Positions 19,595-32,386 of a stretch of DNA of 64,000 nucleotides are shown piece by piece. Position 1 is the stretch's first letter. The number at the start of each line of letters is the position of its first letter. The stretch is taken from positions 5,704,001-5,768,000 of the forward strand of contig JBHGNT010000020.1 in assembly GCA_043228905.1 (NCBI GenBank). Direction: 5' to 3'. The DNA is from Azolla caroliniana. Lineage: Eukaryota > Polypodiophyta. The notes under the pieces were generated by a model. That model was not told where the DNA came from. It searched no databases and worked only from the letters and a program-made list of their open reading frames with translations. A program made the translations under genes and the position numbers.

Positions 19595-20046
19595 ATGGTA
19601 AGAGTCCAAAGTGTGATCACCTTGTGTTTTAGTGCACAATGCCTTGTTATTTGAGCTTGGTGAAAATTAGCTTGCTCGAAAGATTGTTTTTTTGCATAAT
19701 ACATACAATCAAAATTATTAGCTACAAATAGCAACTCGAAATGATTCTCATCAATTAAATATGTATTTATTGATCATAATCTTCACATTTATGCCTAAGA
19801 TTTCACATACGACAACAACGCAAATATTCATGTGTTCATGTGTAAAAGTGGATTAATGCATCAACCCACAAAAGCCTAAAGAGTTCATTTTAAATCCCCC
19901 TATAAGCTATATTCCATCAATCAAGATGTGAACAAGTAACAATCATCTATCATTGGTGGTTAAACCTCATGCTTGGTAGCGGAATTGGTTGAACACCATA
20001 TTAATAAGTCGTATAATCAGGTGGTGGTTGATTGAATTGTCAAACT

Positions 20047-20331
20047 CCCTATTAATAAATTGAAAATGATGTTTTTTTCATGTCCCCACCTAAGAAAATG
20101 AATGCATATAAAGGTAAGAATCTAAACATCATCAATAATTCACATGCTATTAGAAATCATACATCCTACTCTTTATTTGACACCATATCCCTATTAATAA
20201 ATCGCAAATGCTATTTTCTTTCATATCCCCACCTAGGAATTTTGAATGCATATTAAACCACTTTAGCATTTCACTTCCAAGATTCTAAATATTAACAACA
20301 ATTCACATGCCATTAGAAATCATACACCCTA
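20047..20331. repeat. Direct duplication, about 142-bp offset
   Basis: CCCTATTAATAAAT occurs at 20047 and 20189. Both copies continue through a CCCCACCTA segment and GAATGCATAT to CATTAGAAATCATACA, with diverged sequence between. Confidence 0.75.
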
Positions 20332-21800
20332 GGGCCTACAACTATGAAAAACAATGTGAAACACACCTACTTTTCCAAGTTGCGCAATGTTGCTTGCTAA
20401 AAAATGTACTTGTGAGGCAACATATGTCGCCGAATGAGAGGCTACAAATCCTCCTTCCCCATGAGAAATACTATAATTTCATATTTTACATAGCGTTAAA
20501 CCTTGGCTTATTTTTCAATACCATCAACTCATACATAGGAAGCTTATACGCTATGCAAGGACAATGGAGAGTTCGAATATTCTTCCCACTTGGGGCATCA
20601 TGTAAATGGTGTAGAAATGATTAAAGTGCTATGCTATCATGTAACTAGTGTAGCTTGACATATTTAAATAATAAAAGTATTCAACTTTCACTTTATCCTC
20701 TTTCGACATCTATTTCATATGATCCCATTCTCTCCCCGTGCATCTTATTTACTTCTTCGATCTCCCCTTTAATTAAATGCTAGCAATTCAATGTGATAAC
20801 CATGACTTGCATTCCAACATGACTACAATAAATGGAAGAAAAGAACATGAAAAGTAAGAACATAGATTATAGTGAAGAAAAGATGAAAGAGAGTCAACCT
20901 AAGAAGACAAATGTCAAAATTGAAGAGGTGAGATTAGCGACAATAGGAATGATGTACGCTTTGTCTTGTCATGCTTTAATGTCATTTCAAAGGCTTCTTT
21001 TCAGGTTACTAGGTTTAGTCATTTTGTCAATTATGTAACCTAATAATTACATATATAGAATCTAGTTAGTATGTTGACTATAAAGTCTTAAATAGGATTT
21101 TGTAGTTCGTACTTACCCTCGGGCCTCCACCACCATCACCTCCTAAATTGCCCCTTATATCATGCTACTTCCACTAACTAAGGCATGTCGATTCGTTAAG
21201 TGTGGGATACATTCTAGATCCCCCACTACCAAACTCATTTAATATAAGACTTACACCCTTATACCTATATTCTCTTCTCACATGTGCACCCTTGCACATG
21301 AGATGTATTTATACCACATTGTGGGTATTTTTGTAACTTGGCGTCTTTTAATACAAGAAATAGCTCTTAAGCTACTCTTGTTAATCATCCCCCATTTAAT
21401 TATTCATGAGGATAATTCCCATTAATATCTCATTTAACTTACTCTCTCTCTCTCTCACTCACACACACACACACACACACACACGATTAACCACTCACAT
21501 AATTAGATGGTAATGAACTCATAGTTAGTTACCTAATTATTAACAGTTGCCTTGTCTTCATTATGTGGATTTTGAGCATTGTGATCATGTATTTATGGTA
21601 AACATGTTCAAACATCTCATTAACTAAAATATTTTCCTCTAGAGTAAATAAATTTTGGATGTATGATAGATTCTAGAATAACTTTAAGGTAGGAAGGAAT
21701 ATTTTGTCAATTCTGTCACGTCATGAAAAGTATGAGTTTACCCTATTTGTAGCAAGGACAATGTTCTTGATAACTTCAAATTAACTTTTACATTCATTAA

Positions 21801-22265
21801 TGTTGAGAATCAAGCTCAACCTAGACTAACGTGTGAACACACCTTTTAGAATCTATTAACACTCAAAGGTCAAAAGTCACCATTACTCTCTATACATTAA
21901 CTATGTGTCATAGAATCATATCCTATGACACATAACTAATGAGTTCCATATTCCCATGACTAATGAGTCTTCACATTCCCCAAGGTTCTAGAGAGAAAGA
22001 GGGTGTTGTAGCGAGTAATGAAGAGAGAGGGTGACCTTATATAAAGCACCCGCCTCCCACTTCATAAAGTGTCGGTTGTCCTCCCTTGTAATGCTACAAT
22101 TTTGTATTTCACATTCTCCTTGTTAATATACACCTTCTTCTTGAGTATTTCATTTTCATTTATCTATCTTGTATTTCTCTTCTCTTCTCTCCTCTTTCCA
22201 CAAACACAAACACACACACAACACACATCTCTTCCACTGCACAAAATCATATCCAATTGTTTACA
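21801..22265 (+). repeat. Copia L 5' LTR (465 bp)
   Basis: Starts TGTTGAGAATCAAGC and ends TTGTTTACA, directly followed by a perfect TGGTATCAGAGC primer site at 22266-22277 (initiator tRNA-Met type). Start resembles the LTRs of copia A, F and H. Confidence 0.85.
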
Positions 22266-22433
22266 TGGTATCAGAGCGTGTGGTTTAACACATCCACTAA
22301 GCCCACTCGCCTCATCGTGACTGTGTGTTCGATACACCGACGATAAATATGGGTATCTGCTATCGTAGTGGCACTACATAGCTCGTGTTCGAAAGAGAAG
22401 GAAAAGAAGAAGGAAGAAATATTCATAGACACA

Positions 22434-23237
22434 ATGAATACTCAAATGGGGACCACTCTCCATAGCAAGAAGTTGGATAGAAACAACTTTGCATCTTGGG
22501 AGTACAAGATGCACCAATACCTTGTCGACCAAGGCTATTGGAGCTACATCAAAGGAGCACAAGAAAATCGACTCGACCCAACGACTCCTAAATACTCAAC
22601 ATGGGAGCAAGTCGCAAGATGAGTGATGTATTGCTTGGCGACATGTGTCCATGACCACATGCTTGGCTACTTTCGAGAAGCCAAGATGCCGAAAGAAGCT
22701 TGGGAGAATCTCAAGAAGGTATTCGCCGCCAATACGATGGCATGAAAGCTCCAACTCTACCAAGAGTTGAATAACATTCAACAAAGGGACATGTCCATCA
22801 CAAGCTACAACTTGAAGATCAAGGAGCTTTGTGACTCGCTCAACTCGATAAGCGTCAACGTGGAGGATGATGAGATGGTGCAAATATGCCTAGGCGGCCT
22901 CACACCACGGTTTGGCGCAATGAGAACCATTGTTCTAGCAAGGGAGAATCTTCCCTACTTCTCCGATCTTCAAGCAATGTTGTTGGTTGAAGAAAACCAT
23001 GTTCGAACAAGGAGCAACGCCTTGGAAGGCCACATGCTCTACTCACACTTGGACGGAGGAAGAGGACGTTGTCGAGCAAGAAGAGGCTGATTTGGCGAAG
23101 GACGAGGTGGAAGAGGTCCGACTTATGAAAACAACTCCCAATTTCTGCAAGAAAACTGAAACAATTGAGGAACGTTCGGAAGAAAGGAGAGCTTCCATGC
23201 CGGTTCAAGACGACATAACTCAATCGAGTGCGGATAT
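22434..23237 (+). pseudogene. Copia L gag fragment
   Basis: Starts ATG at 22434 (MNTQMGTTLHSKKLDRNNF, then SWEYKMHQYLVDQGYWSY). The frame is interrupted by stops at 22620-22622 and near 22743, then continues NIQQRDMSITSYNLKIKELCDSL and VQICLGGLTPRFGAM. Clear homologue of copia A gag. Truncated by LTR K before any zinc knuckle can be read with confidence. Confidence 0.85.
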
Positions 23238-23852
23238 TGTTAGATATAATCAATGATCAACCCCAAGTTGTAAATCTATCCCCATATGTGCTCTCGCCCC
23301 AAATGAGGAGCGACTAGTGTGCAACTCGACCATATGGGTCGATAAGGTGTTAATCTAAGAAACTGTAGATGCATAGGGCACAATGGATTTAAGAAAGAGT
23401 GAAATAGGTAATAGGATTGGCTAATCAAGTCAACTAGAATATTTTGTGGGCAAGTTACGATGTACTTAGTCTTGAAGTATGAGCCATTGACTTCAAGATA
23501 AGTACTATCTAGCACTAGCATGTATCTACGGAGTTGGATCAAATTAAATGAGAAGTCAGTTAACAGAAAAGGAATATCTCCACTACTATCAACTGATTTG
23601 CAAATTTAATGTTATACTCAGACCAAACATAGAATATAATCCACTTTCTTACATAGTGGTTGGCTTGATCGTCAGTCCCCACTAATTTTGTAGTGACCTG
23701 GTCGAGATCCCATCTAAGCTCTAAGGTGTGAGCGCATGGGTGACTACAATTGTGAGCTACTCTCATATGTAATAGAAGTTTTGTTTTTTCATATATCCAT
23801 CTCTAGTTGTAACTCTATATACCTATCAAATCGATTCTCAATATTTCTAACA
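23238..23852 (+). repeat. Copia K LTR (615 bp)
   Basis: TGTTAGATAT at the start and ATTTCTAACA at the end form the usual short terminal inverted repeat. A perfect TGGTATCAGAGC primer site follows at 23853-23864. No coding content. Confidence 0.78.
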
Positions 23853-23949
23853 TGGTATCAGAGCTAAGAGGTTGATCTAGATTAGGTATATACGGGTAGT
23901 TGATATCTAGCAGCACAGAGAAATAGGGAGGGAGAGAGAGAGAGTATCA

Positions 23950-24054
23950 ATGGCCTTGTCCACGACTGTTGCAACTGCCCCACAATGCATTCACACACCT
24001 CCATTCTCTAATGGAAAGCTATATACTCAGGTACTTAAAAGGCACTTCGGGGGT
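23950..24054 (+). pseudogene. Copia K gag N-terminus, truncated
   Basis: ATG at 23950 begins MALSTTVATAPQCIHTPPF, about 35 codons that look like the start of a copia gag after a primer site. Sequence identity with known gags is too short to prove. It breaks off before unrelated fragments. Confidence 0.4.
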
Positions 24055-24073
24055 ATGCCTAAGGTATGGTGTC

Positions 24074-24127
24074 GGAAAACCCATGCTCGAAGGGTTTACT
24101 GATTCGGACATGTCGGGGGATGCAGAC
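24074..24127 (+). pseudogene. Short copia RNase H fragment
   Basis: Eighteen codons read GKPMLEGFTDSDMSGDAD, matching GKP-LEGFT-SDMSAD of copia C and E. Isolated scrap on the plus strand between K and the minus-strand copia G, so a recombination or filler fragment. Confidence 0.7.
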
Positions 24128-24129
24128 CA

Positions 24130-25397
24130 TATCACACATTAAATAGCCGACGATTGAAGCATATGGTACTTTCTTCATCTCAGCCTTTTCTTTCTCCCCT
24201 CTCGAGCATTACTTAGCATTTAACTTGTATTTGGTCGGCAACACAAAGCTGACCGACTTTGCTTCCAACATGATGAACCTCTCTAGGATATTTGTCACAT
24301 AATTTTGTTGTGACAACCATAACACTTCCTTAGTTCTATCTCGAATTGTGCATCCTCAAGATTTGTTTAGCCTAGGGCTTTCTTTCAAGAAATCACCTTC
24401 TTCATAACTTTTGACAAACACACATTGATCATCCTGTGTTTCCTGGAACCAATATTCCATCATGAAGGATTCAAACTTCTTGTACCATTGGTGCGGAGCT
24501 TTCTTCTGACCATACAAGCTTTCCTTCAGTCGACACACTAGGTTCTCTTTTCCTTTCTCCTCAAAGCCTTTGGGCTGCTGCATGTAGATCTCTTCATCCA
24601 GCTCCCCATGCAAGAATGCCAGCTTGAGATCCAACTGTTCGATCTCTAGGTCCATGCTAGCAGCTATGCTCCGAACAGTTCAGATGAATGTCATCTTCAC
24701 GATTGGTGCGAATTTCTCACCGAAGTCGACACCCTTTTTTTGTTGGAACCCATTCACCACTATGCGGGATTTATACCTAAGCGTGTTGTCAACTTCTATG
24801 GTCTTCACCTTATAGACCCATTTGCTCCTGAGTGATCTCTTACCTTTCGGTAATTCTACCAGGTCGTATGTGTAGTTTTCATGCAAGGAGTCCATCTCGT
24901 CTTGCATTGCACTCAACCATCTTTCTCTGTGCTTGTCGTCAATGGCTTCGTCATAGCACTTTGGTTCACCTTCATCAGTCAAGAGGATGTATTGACTAAC
25001 ATATGTTGTCGTCATAGCACTCTGGTTCACCTTCTCTCTCTGAGAGGAAATCTCCTTCCATTCGTCGTGGCTCTGGCTTGGATGTCTCTACCAACTCTTC
25101 TCTCGGCTCAGGTTCATTCATGTCGATCGGTTGTTAGATGTCCACTGACTCTGATTCGTATTCTTCGATCGACTTCAACGGGTCCATCCACTCCGACTCA
25201 TAGGTAGGTTTCTCTAAGTCGATGAACTTCAATTCAACTCTTCCATCTAGCTGTCTCCAATTAACTGACTATGTCGAGTCAACTAGTCTTAAGGTGGTAG
25301 TCAAGGGCGATTGGGGAGTCGATTCCGACTTCTGTTTCTTCCAATCCTCAATTGTTTTGTCTTCCAAGAAGACTACATCCGGACTCCTCACCACCTT
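24130..25397 (-). pseudogene. Copia G pol, RT part
   Basis: Downstream part of copia G, separated from the rest by copia D. Reading leftwards from 25397: end of integrase region (VVRSPDVVFLEDKTIEDW), acidic linker, RT N-terminus (RWLSAMQDEMDSLHENYTY, SKWVYKVK, near 24680-25030) and RT core (LDLKLAFLHGELDEEIYMQQP, 24356-24655). It fades out near 24130; the RT catalytic YVDD, RNase H and 3' LTR are missing. Joining 25397 to 30840 across copia D restores the frame DLVDKKVVRSPDVVF. Confidence 0.85.
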
Positions 25398-25981
25398 TGT
25401 TGGGAAATCAGTCTCTCCCGATGGGATCAGATGATGAATAAAGAGGACCCAGTGAGAACCGGAAGAAATCCGAAAACCGGAGGGGACCCGGTGAGAACAA
25501 GAAAAGAGCCTGTGAGAACTGGAAGAGAAGACATATTTATAAATATGTTTTGAGCAAGACTATTGACGCTATATTCGTAAATAGCCCTAAGTTCATATAA
25601 GTATAAATATGACGTAGGGCAATCACTTTGTAAGGTTGTTGTTGATATTGTTGTAGGTGTATAACTATTGTACAGAGAGCGACAGAGAGAGATAGAGAGT
25701 GAGTGAGATACAAAGAAATACGTTGTTGTAACCGCTGGTTGGCGAAGAAACAGAGCTCGAGGTTGTTGCCTTCGAGTCTCTGATTGTACCCCTTCTCTTC
25801 ATAGTGATAGTTGGAGTTTGTGGGCTCCCGTAATTTTTCCCATTCAGGGCTTTCCGCATAAACATCCTATGTATTTCCTTTGTGTACTCTCCACTTCCCA
25901 TTTCTATGTTTTTTTTTCATGCTCAGGAGAAGTGTTCAAGACTCGATTGTGGCCGAGCAATATTCTGCGCGATTCTCAACA
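25398..25981 (+). repeat. Copia D 5' LTR (584 bp)
   Basis: TGTTGGGAAATCAGTC at the start, GATTCTCAACA at the end, then AAC and the primer site TGGTATCAGAGC at 25985-25996. Confidence 0.88.
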
Positions 25982-26010
25982 AACTGGTATCAGAGCATAC
26001 AACACAGGAA

Positions 26011-28577
26011 ATGGAAGAATCGTTTGGCAGCATGTTCAAGCTCACCGGCTCCAACTACTCCGTGTGGAAGTCGAAGATGAGGGATATGCTGGTGGTCAAA
26101 GATCTTTGGTTTCCGGTTCAGTTCGGTGACAAGAGACCGAATAAGATTGATGCTGTGATATGGGAGGTGATGCACATGAAGATGACGACGTATATTCGAT
26201 GCTTCATCGACATGAGCCTGTACAACAACTTCAATGAAGAGAGCAAGGCTCATGAACTCTGGGAGAAGATCGGCATCATGTTCCAGAACAAGAATGTTGT
26301 CAATCGGGTCTCGGTATTCCGGAAGCTAGTGAGGCTTTGGTACCAGGACGACTCCAGTATGGTGGAGCACATGAATGCCTTCCAGGGGCTGATACATCAA
26401 GCAACCTTGTTGGAAGTACCTCTCGCCGATGAGGTACTCACATTGCTCCTGCTTGGTTCCCTCCCGGATAGCTGGGAGACATTAGTTGTCACATTGAGCA
26501 ATGCCGGGCCAGAAGGAAAACAGTTGTCCTTAGCAAGGGTAAAATCAAGCTTGCTGGATGAAGAATCTCGCCGGAAGGACCGAGAGTCTAGAACCAATCT
26601 GAAGGCCTTGGTCACGGAAGATGACCACAACCGGGGAAGAGGCCAGTATCGGAGTCCCCAAAACCGGCATAAATCAGGGACGAGGTTGAAGTCAAGGGGG
26701 AGGGCCACGTGCTTCTATTGCAGGAAGCCGGGACACTACCAGAAGAATTGTCGACATTTCCGGAAAAAGAAGGAAATTGGCACCAAAGATTTGAAGAAGA
26801 GTTCGAACCGAAACGGTTCAGACCAGAAAGGCCTGGATCGGAAAGGAACGTCGACAATCGCGACAAATGAAGAAGAACTGATGCTCATCACTGAAGAGAA
26901 TGAGTTAAACCTTGTTGGCGACGAGACAACGTGGGTTGTCGATTCCGGAGCGTCGTTCCACCTGACACCGGACCGGAGATGCTTCTCATCCTACACAACC
27001 GGTGATCATGGTTGTGTTAGGATGGGGAATGAAGGGACATGCCGAATTATCGGCATAGGAGATGTGCTGTTGACAAGATCAACCAGATGCAAGCTGTTGC
27101 TGAAGGATGTCTGACACGTTCCGGAGGTTCGATTGAACCTGATATCAGCCGACCGACTAGATGATGAAGGCTACACGAGTAGCATCCGGAACGGAGTCAT
27201 GAAGTTCAACAAAGGGAGTCTAATAGTGGCTCGAGCCCGGAAGGTCAACACACTATACTTAATGCATGCCCGGATATGCCGGGAAGAAGTGAATGTAGCA
27301 TCTGACACAGCCGGTGAGCTGTGGGACAAAAGACTTTGTCACATGAGTGAGAAGGGGATGAAAAGGCTTGCCGAAGATAACCTCATTCTGGTGAAGGACG
27401 TGCAACTTGAGAAATGCACCGAATGCTTGGTCGGCAAGCAAAACCGCACCTCCTTCCGGTCAAGACCACAGATGAGATGGAATGCACCACTAGAGCTGGT
27501 GCATACCGATGTGTGTCAAGTGGACACGAAGTCACATGCTGGATCACAGTACTTCATGACGTTCATAGATGACCACATCCGGAAGCTGTCGGTCTCACCA
27601 TTGAAGAAGAAAGATCGGGTGCTATATGTCTTCAAGGAGCCTCACGCAAGAGTGGAAAGAGAAACTGGCCGGAAGCTGAAGGCGGTTCGAGTAGATAATG
27701 GAGGAGAATACCAGGGGCAGTTCGAGGAGTACTGCCAGTCGAAGGGAATCCAGCTCGAATTTACCGTGCCAAAGACGCCAGAACTAAAAAGGTTGGCCGA
27801 AAGGATGAACCGGACCATAATGGAGAGAGAAAGTTACCCAAGACGTTTTAGGCTGAGGCGCTGATGACGACGAACTATGTGATAAATAGATCACCCTCAG
27901 CACCCTTGGAAGGAGACTCACCTCAGAAAGTATGGACCGGGAAAGATGTATCTTACCGGCATCTGAAGGTGTTCGGGTGTCTCGCATATGTGCATGTTGC
28001 AAAGGACAAGAGAGCAAAGTTGGATCTGAAGTCCCGACCATGCATATTCCTTGGATACGGCGATGGTGAGTTTGGTTACCAGGTGTGGGATCTGGTCGAA
28101 AAGGTGTTATGGAGTCGGGACATAGTCTTCATGGAAGACAGAACCATTGCTGACTGGGAGTCGGAGAAGAAGGTGATGAACTCCGGATCATTCAATGAAA
28201 ACCAGCTCGAGGAGACAAGGACTTACCCAGTTGAAATCCGGTCGCTAGCCGGTAACCGAATGACACTTGACGAACCGTCCGGATACGGACAAGAAACCGA
28301 ACCGACTGAAGAAGAAGAAGAAGAAGAAGACACCGAAGCCAAACAAGATCCTGAATTGGATTCGGATGAGGAACAAACGGAAGAACCGACAGTCAGAAAC
28401 CAGGGACGGAGATATCCTCTCTAAGAGAGAAGAGCCCCCCCAGAGATTTTCGGATGCAGAGCATGTGTTGCTAACCGATGAGGGGGAGCCAGAAAGTTCG
28501 AAGAAGCAAAGAGAGACAACCACAGCCGTAAGTAGTTGAGTGCCATGCAGGATGAGATGGATTCCCTGCATAAAAAC
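26011..28577 (+). pseudogene. Copia D gag-protease-integrase, two main lesions
   Basis: ATG at 26011 (MEESFGSMFKLTGSNYSVW). Gag runs to a zinc knuckle CFYCRKPGHYQKNC near residue 235 and a protease WVVDSGASFHLTP near 310. A TGA at 27112-27114 replaces the Arg of the conserved DVRHVPEVRLNLIS. The frame then continues with GAG-pre-integrase (ELWDKRLCHMSEKGMKRLAED) and integrase (VHTDVCQVDTKSHAG, VRVDNGGEYQG) to 27864, where a small deletion near 27820-27840 shifts the frame. Integrase C-terminus (LKVFGCLAYVHVAKDKRAKLD) continues to 28424, then RT start (SAMQDEMDSLHKN) before the copia F insertion. Confidence 0.88.
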
Positions 28578-28665
28578 TGTAAAAAGAATAACGTGCGGAA
28601 GCAACAGAAAACCGAATGTAGGAAAAACATAGGTTTAATGGAAAGGTTGGACACACACAGTACGC

Positions 28666-28708
<43 letters not shown>

Positions 28709-29045
28709 CACACAACTCTCTTCAAAATAATAATACTCAATTTGTACATATGATGTGCTCAATGAGCACTTTTATACAGGTCCATACGGACTGACAGAAG
28801 TACTGACACGTACTTCAATGCTCATAAATGATCTCTACACTAACTCCCAAAATATATTCCTATGCGTAATATCTTTCCAACGGCCTCACGGTTTACACAC
28901 CGCTATGGCTTCTTGTTGTGCACCAGTTTGCGCACCGGTTTACGCACCCGGTTATGCACCGGTCCGGCCTAACCGATCGGTCCGAACCGATCCGGTTCTC
29001 GGCTTGCATAGCCAATTCGGCCAATGTTGAGCTTGTATCTCAACA
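28578..29045 (-). repeat. Copia F 3' LTR (468 bp)
   Basis: In element sense starts TGTTGAGATACAAGC (29045) and ends TTCTTTTTACA (28578). A polypurine tract TTGAGGGGGAG (plus strand 29046-29056) abuts it, so it is the 3' LTR. Contains a (GA)n tract at 28672-28704. Confidence 0.85.
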
Positions 29046-30793
29046 CTCCCCCTCAAGCCCAACTTGAGGCTCTTCAGGTTCTTCCGGATCACCACTCCGG
29101 TTTCTTCTGGCTTCACGCCTTGCTCACGCTCCTCGTCCTGGTCGATTCCGCGCGCCTCGACCCTTCCGGTCACTGTGTGTGCTTGTGTGGCCCTTCTTAG
29201 CTCCCTTGCTGTCGCGGTGTTGGCGCCTCTTTGGTTGCCCTTTCTTCCGCTTCGCCCTCGGTTGATTCGGCATCTCCAAATCAAACATCCGAACCGAATT
29301 AGTTACCTCTGATCGGTTTTTTCTCTCGTCCGAGTTGGCTTCATCTCCCCCATACTTGGCTGGCTTCGGCTCTTTCTTTTGACTGCTTCGCTCACGTCTG
29401 CTTTCAGACTCTTTCGCGGATCTGCCCTGGGCTTCTTCAGCCGACCTGAATTTGAATTCATCATCCGACTCGGCATCACAATCTCTTCCGCTCCTTTCCT
29501 GCTCCTTTCCGTGGTCTTTTGGGACTTCTCACCCCCTCAAGTTCGGGACATCGAGGCGTCGCAACCCAAGCCCACCTGAGAATTGCCGCAACTTGTCGAG
29601 ACCAAGGGGCTTGGTGAAAATGTCGGCGGTCTGCCGATCCGTCGGAACAAACTAAAGTGCACCTCAATGTGCTTAGTCCGGGCGTGGAAGACAGGATTCT
29701 TTGCTAACTAGATGCTGTTGAGGTTGTCGCGGTAGATCGTCGTCGGGTCGAACACCTCCACCTGCAGATCCTTAAGTAGCTGTTTCAGCCAGATGGCTTC
29801 GCATGTTGTGACAACCGCTCCTCTATACTCGGCTTTGGTGCTCGACAATGCAACTGTCAATTGCTTCTTGCTACTCCACGCGATCATGGTGCTCCCAAGG
29901 GAGAACGTGAATCCAGATGTGGATTGGCGACCACCGGCATTTCTGGCCCAATCAACATCTGTGTAGCCGACTAATTGGGTGGCAGTATTAGTTCGATATA
30001 GTAGCCCCCAGTCCTTAGTTCCATTGATGTACCGGAGTACGCATTGTGCGCATTAAAGGTGCTCCTCGGTTGGCCGTGCCATGAACTTACGAATCACACC
30101 GACCGGGTAACTGACGTTTGGTCGAGTGATAGTCAAGTATATGAGGCTTCCGACAATCTATCAGAACCTCTTCGGGTCACAAACCTTTCCGGAGTCGGGG
30201 CGAAGCTTGACAGTTCTATCCAGAAGAGTCAAGACAGACTTACAATCTGCCATCCCGAACTTGAAGAGCATACACAACACGTAATGTCGTTGGCTGATGA
30301 GTATGCCTTCAGGGGTACGGATCACTTCGATCCCGAGGAAGTAATGAAGGTCCCCCAGGTCCTTAATGTCAAATGATGCCGCAAGCTAGAGCTTTACGCG
30401 GTCAATTTCACCTAGGTCGGCGTCGGTGATGACCAAGTCATCAACATAAAGTAAAATACTAACCAACCCGAGTCGACCTTTCCGAATGAACAGTGAAGAG
30501 TCCGATTTGGACGTCGCAAATCCCATCCGACGCAATCACTGCGTGATTTTCGCATTCCAAGCACGCGGGCCTTGCTTTAGTCTGTAAAGGGACTTCTTCA
30601 ACCGGCAGACCGCTGAGGTGTTCATTCCGAAGTGAAATATGGGGGGTTCTACCATGTACACCAGTTCCTCAAGCTCGCCTTGCAGGAATGCATTCTTGAC
30701 ATCCATCTGATGTAAATGCCACCCCTTCACCGAATCTACTGCAAGCAAAACACGGACGGTTGTCATCTTTGCGACCGGTGGAGACGTCTCATA
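29046..30793 (-). pseudogene. Copia F RT-RNase H and C-terminal extension, truncated
   Basis: From 30793 leftwards: RT ([41 protein letters not shown]), a LLYVDDLVITDADL-like catalytic segment near 30420-30460, RNase H near 29600-29950 (VFHARTKHIEVHF) and then a charged C-terminal stretch to the polypurine tract, e.g. ARGIDQDEEREQGVKPEE. Stops and frame changes occur throughout. The 5' half is deleted at 30793, where it abuts the copia D LTR scrap. Confidence 0.82.
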
Positions 30794-32032
30794 GACTCGG
30801 TTGTGGCTGAGCAATATTCTGCGCCATTCTCAACAACCTTTTTATCGACCAAATCCCATAGCTTATAGCTGAACTCGTCCTCCGAGTATCCCATGAATAT
30901 GCTTGGTTTCGACTTACTATCGAGCTTCGACCTCGGATCCTTAGCCACATGCATATACGATAAACATTCGAACACCCACCTTTTTGTGTCCACACCCTCT
31001 GTGGGACATCACCTTTCAATGGTATTGAGAGGGCCCTGTCGATCAGGTAAACATCTGTAAGCATCGCCTCAGCCCAATAGGATTTCGACAATTTAGCATG
31101 AGAGAGCATGCTCCTTACTCTCGCCATGATTGTTCAATTCATCCTCTCTACAAGCCCATTCAACTCAGGGTTTTTGGTACAATGTATTTGATTCGAATAC
31201 CTTGGGCCTTGTAGTATTCCTGAAATTTCCCTTTATATTTGCCACCATTGTCGCCTCGGATAGCCTTCAACTTCCGACCAGACTCCCCTTCAGCTCTTGC
31301 CTGGAACTCCTTGAAAGCTCACAACTTCTGACTGTTGTCATCGATGAAAGTCACAAAGTACTATCCGCCTCAATGCGACGACAAATCCACAAAACACACA
31401 TCCGTGTGTACTAGTTCTAGTGGCACTTCTCTTCTTCTTGGTTGTCTTGAGTGGAATGTTGCTCTATTCTGCTTTCCAACTAAGCAGTCGGCGCACTTCT
31501 CAAGGTGCACTCCCTTTACTTATGGTAGAAGTTACTGGTCGGCTAATAGATGCAAACCCTTCTCACTCATGTGGCCTAGCCTCTTATGCCATATCTGTCC
31601 TGTCGAGTTGGCCACCACATTCACTTCGGACTTGCACAGTCGAGCATGCATCATATACACTGTGCCTTCTTTTTGTGCTCGAGCCACTATGAGGTTTCCT
31701 CGACAGAACTTCCACTTTGCATTACGAAAGCTACCACTATAGCCTTCGTCCTCCATCTTTCCAGTCGATATTAGATTCAACCTAATATCAGGGATGTGTC
31801 GAACATCCTTCAGAGTTAGTCGGCACCCTATCGACGTCGTCAAGCAAACACTTCCGACTCTGACTACCTTGCACTCTCCAATATCATGCATCTTTACATA
31901 GCCATGATCATCGGCTATGTAAGTCGAGAAATACTCTTTCGACGGAGTTATATGGAAAGATACATCGGAGTCGATCACCCAAATGCATTCTTCACTTGCA
32001 AGATTTGCAATTGCCTGTTCACAAATGAACAT

Positions 32033-32386
32033 GAGTTCTTCATTGCTCAAAGAAATGGCCGAAGTGCTCTTTTCATCAGGAATCTGCCTGGGTTCGACAT
32101 TATTACCGACACTCTTGTCCTTCTAAAGATGTAGGTAGTGCTTCTGGAAATGTCCAGGCTTTCCACAATAAAAGCATGTTAGCTTACCTCTGGACTTCGA
32201 TCTTCATTTGAACAGGAGTTCTTCATTGCTCGAAGAAATGGCTGAAGTGCTCTTTTCATTAGGAATCTGCCTGGGTTCGACATTATTACCGACACTCTTG
32301 TCCTTCTTAAGATGTAGGTAGTGCTTCTAGAAATGTCCAGGCTTTCCACAATAAAAGCATGTTAGCTTACCTCTGGACTTCAGTCT
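32033..32386. repeat. 183-bp tandem duplication inside copia G gag
   Basis: GAGTTCTTCATTGCTC begins at 32033 and again at 32216. Each copy runs to CTTACCTCTGGACTTC, so the zinc-knuckle codons are duplicated. A few substitutions separate the copies. Confidence 0.9.

Larger units (their letters stand above)
18300..21800. other. AT-rich intergenic region, no gene seen
   Basis: Downstream of the methyltransferase gene. The first few hundred bases may be its 3' UTR. I see only short non-conserved frames, three sets of local duplications (listed separately) and a (TC)n-(CA)n tract at about 21441-21483. No LTR termini or coding similarity was recognised. Confidence 0.55.
25398..30834 (+). mobile_element. 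Copia D, internally deleted and split by copia F
   Basis: The 5' LTR starts at 25398. Only the last 41 bp of the 3' LTR survive at 30794-30834 (GGTTGTGGCTGAGCAATATT...CTCAACA). The target duplication ACCTT is present on both sides (25393-25397 and 30835-30839), proving the boundaries. Copia F entered at 28578. A later deletion removed D's RT to most of its 3' LTR together with the 5' half of F. Confidence 0.85.

Noticed and set aside
20307-20624. 105-codon open frame as a host gene
   Set aside because: No recognisable domain, no supporting splice or codon pattern, and it starts within a local duplication. Likely chance.
23238-24054. Complete copia K element
   Set aside because: Only one LTR, a primer site and about 35 gag codons are present before unrelated fragments.
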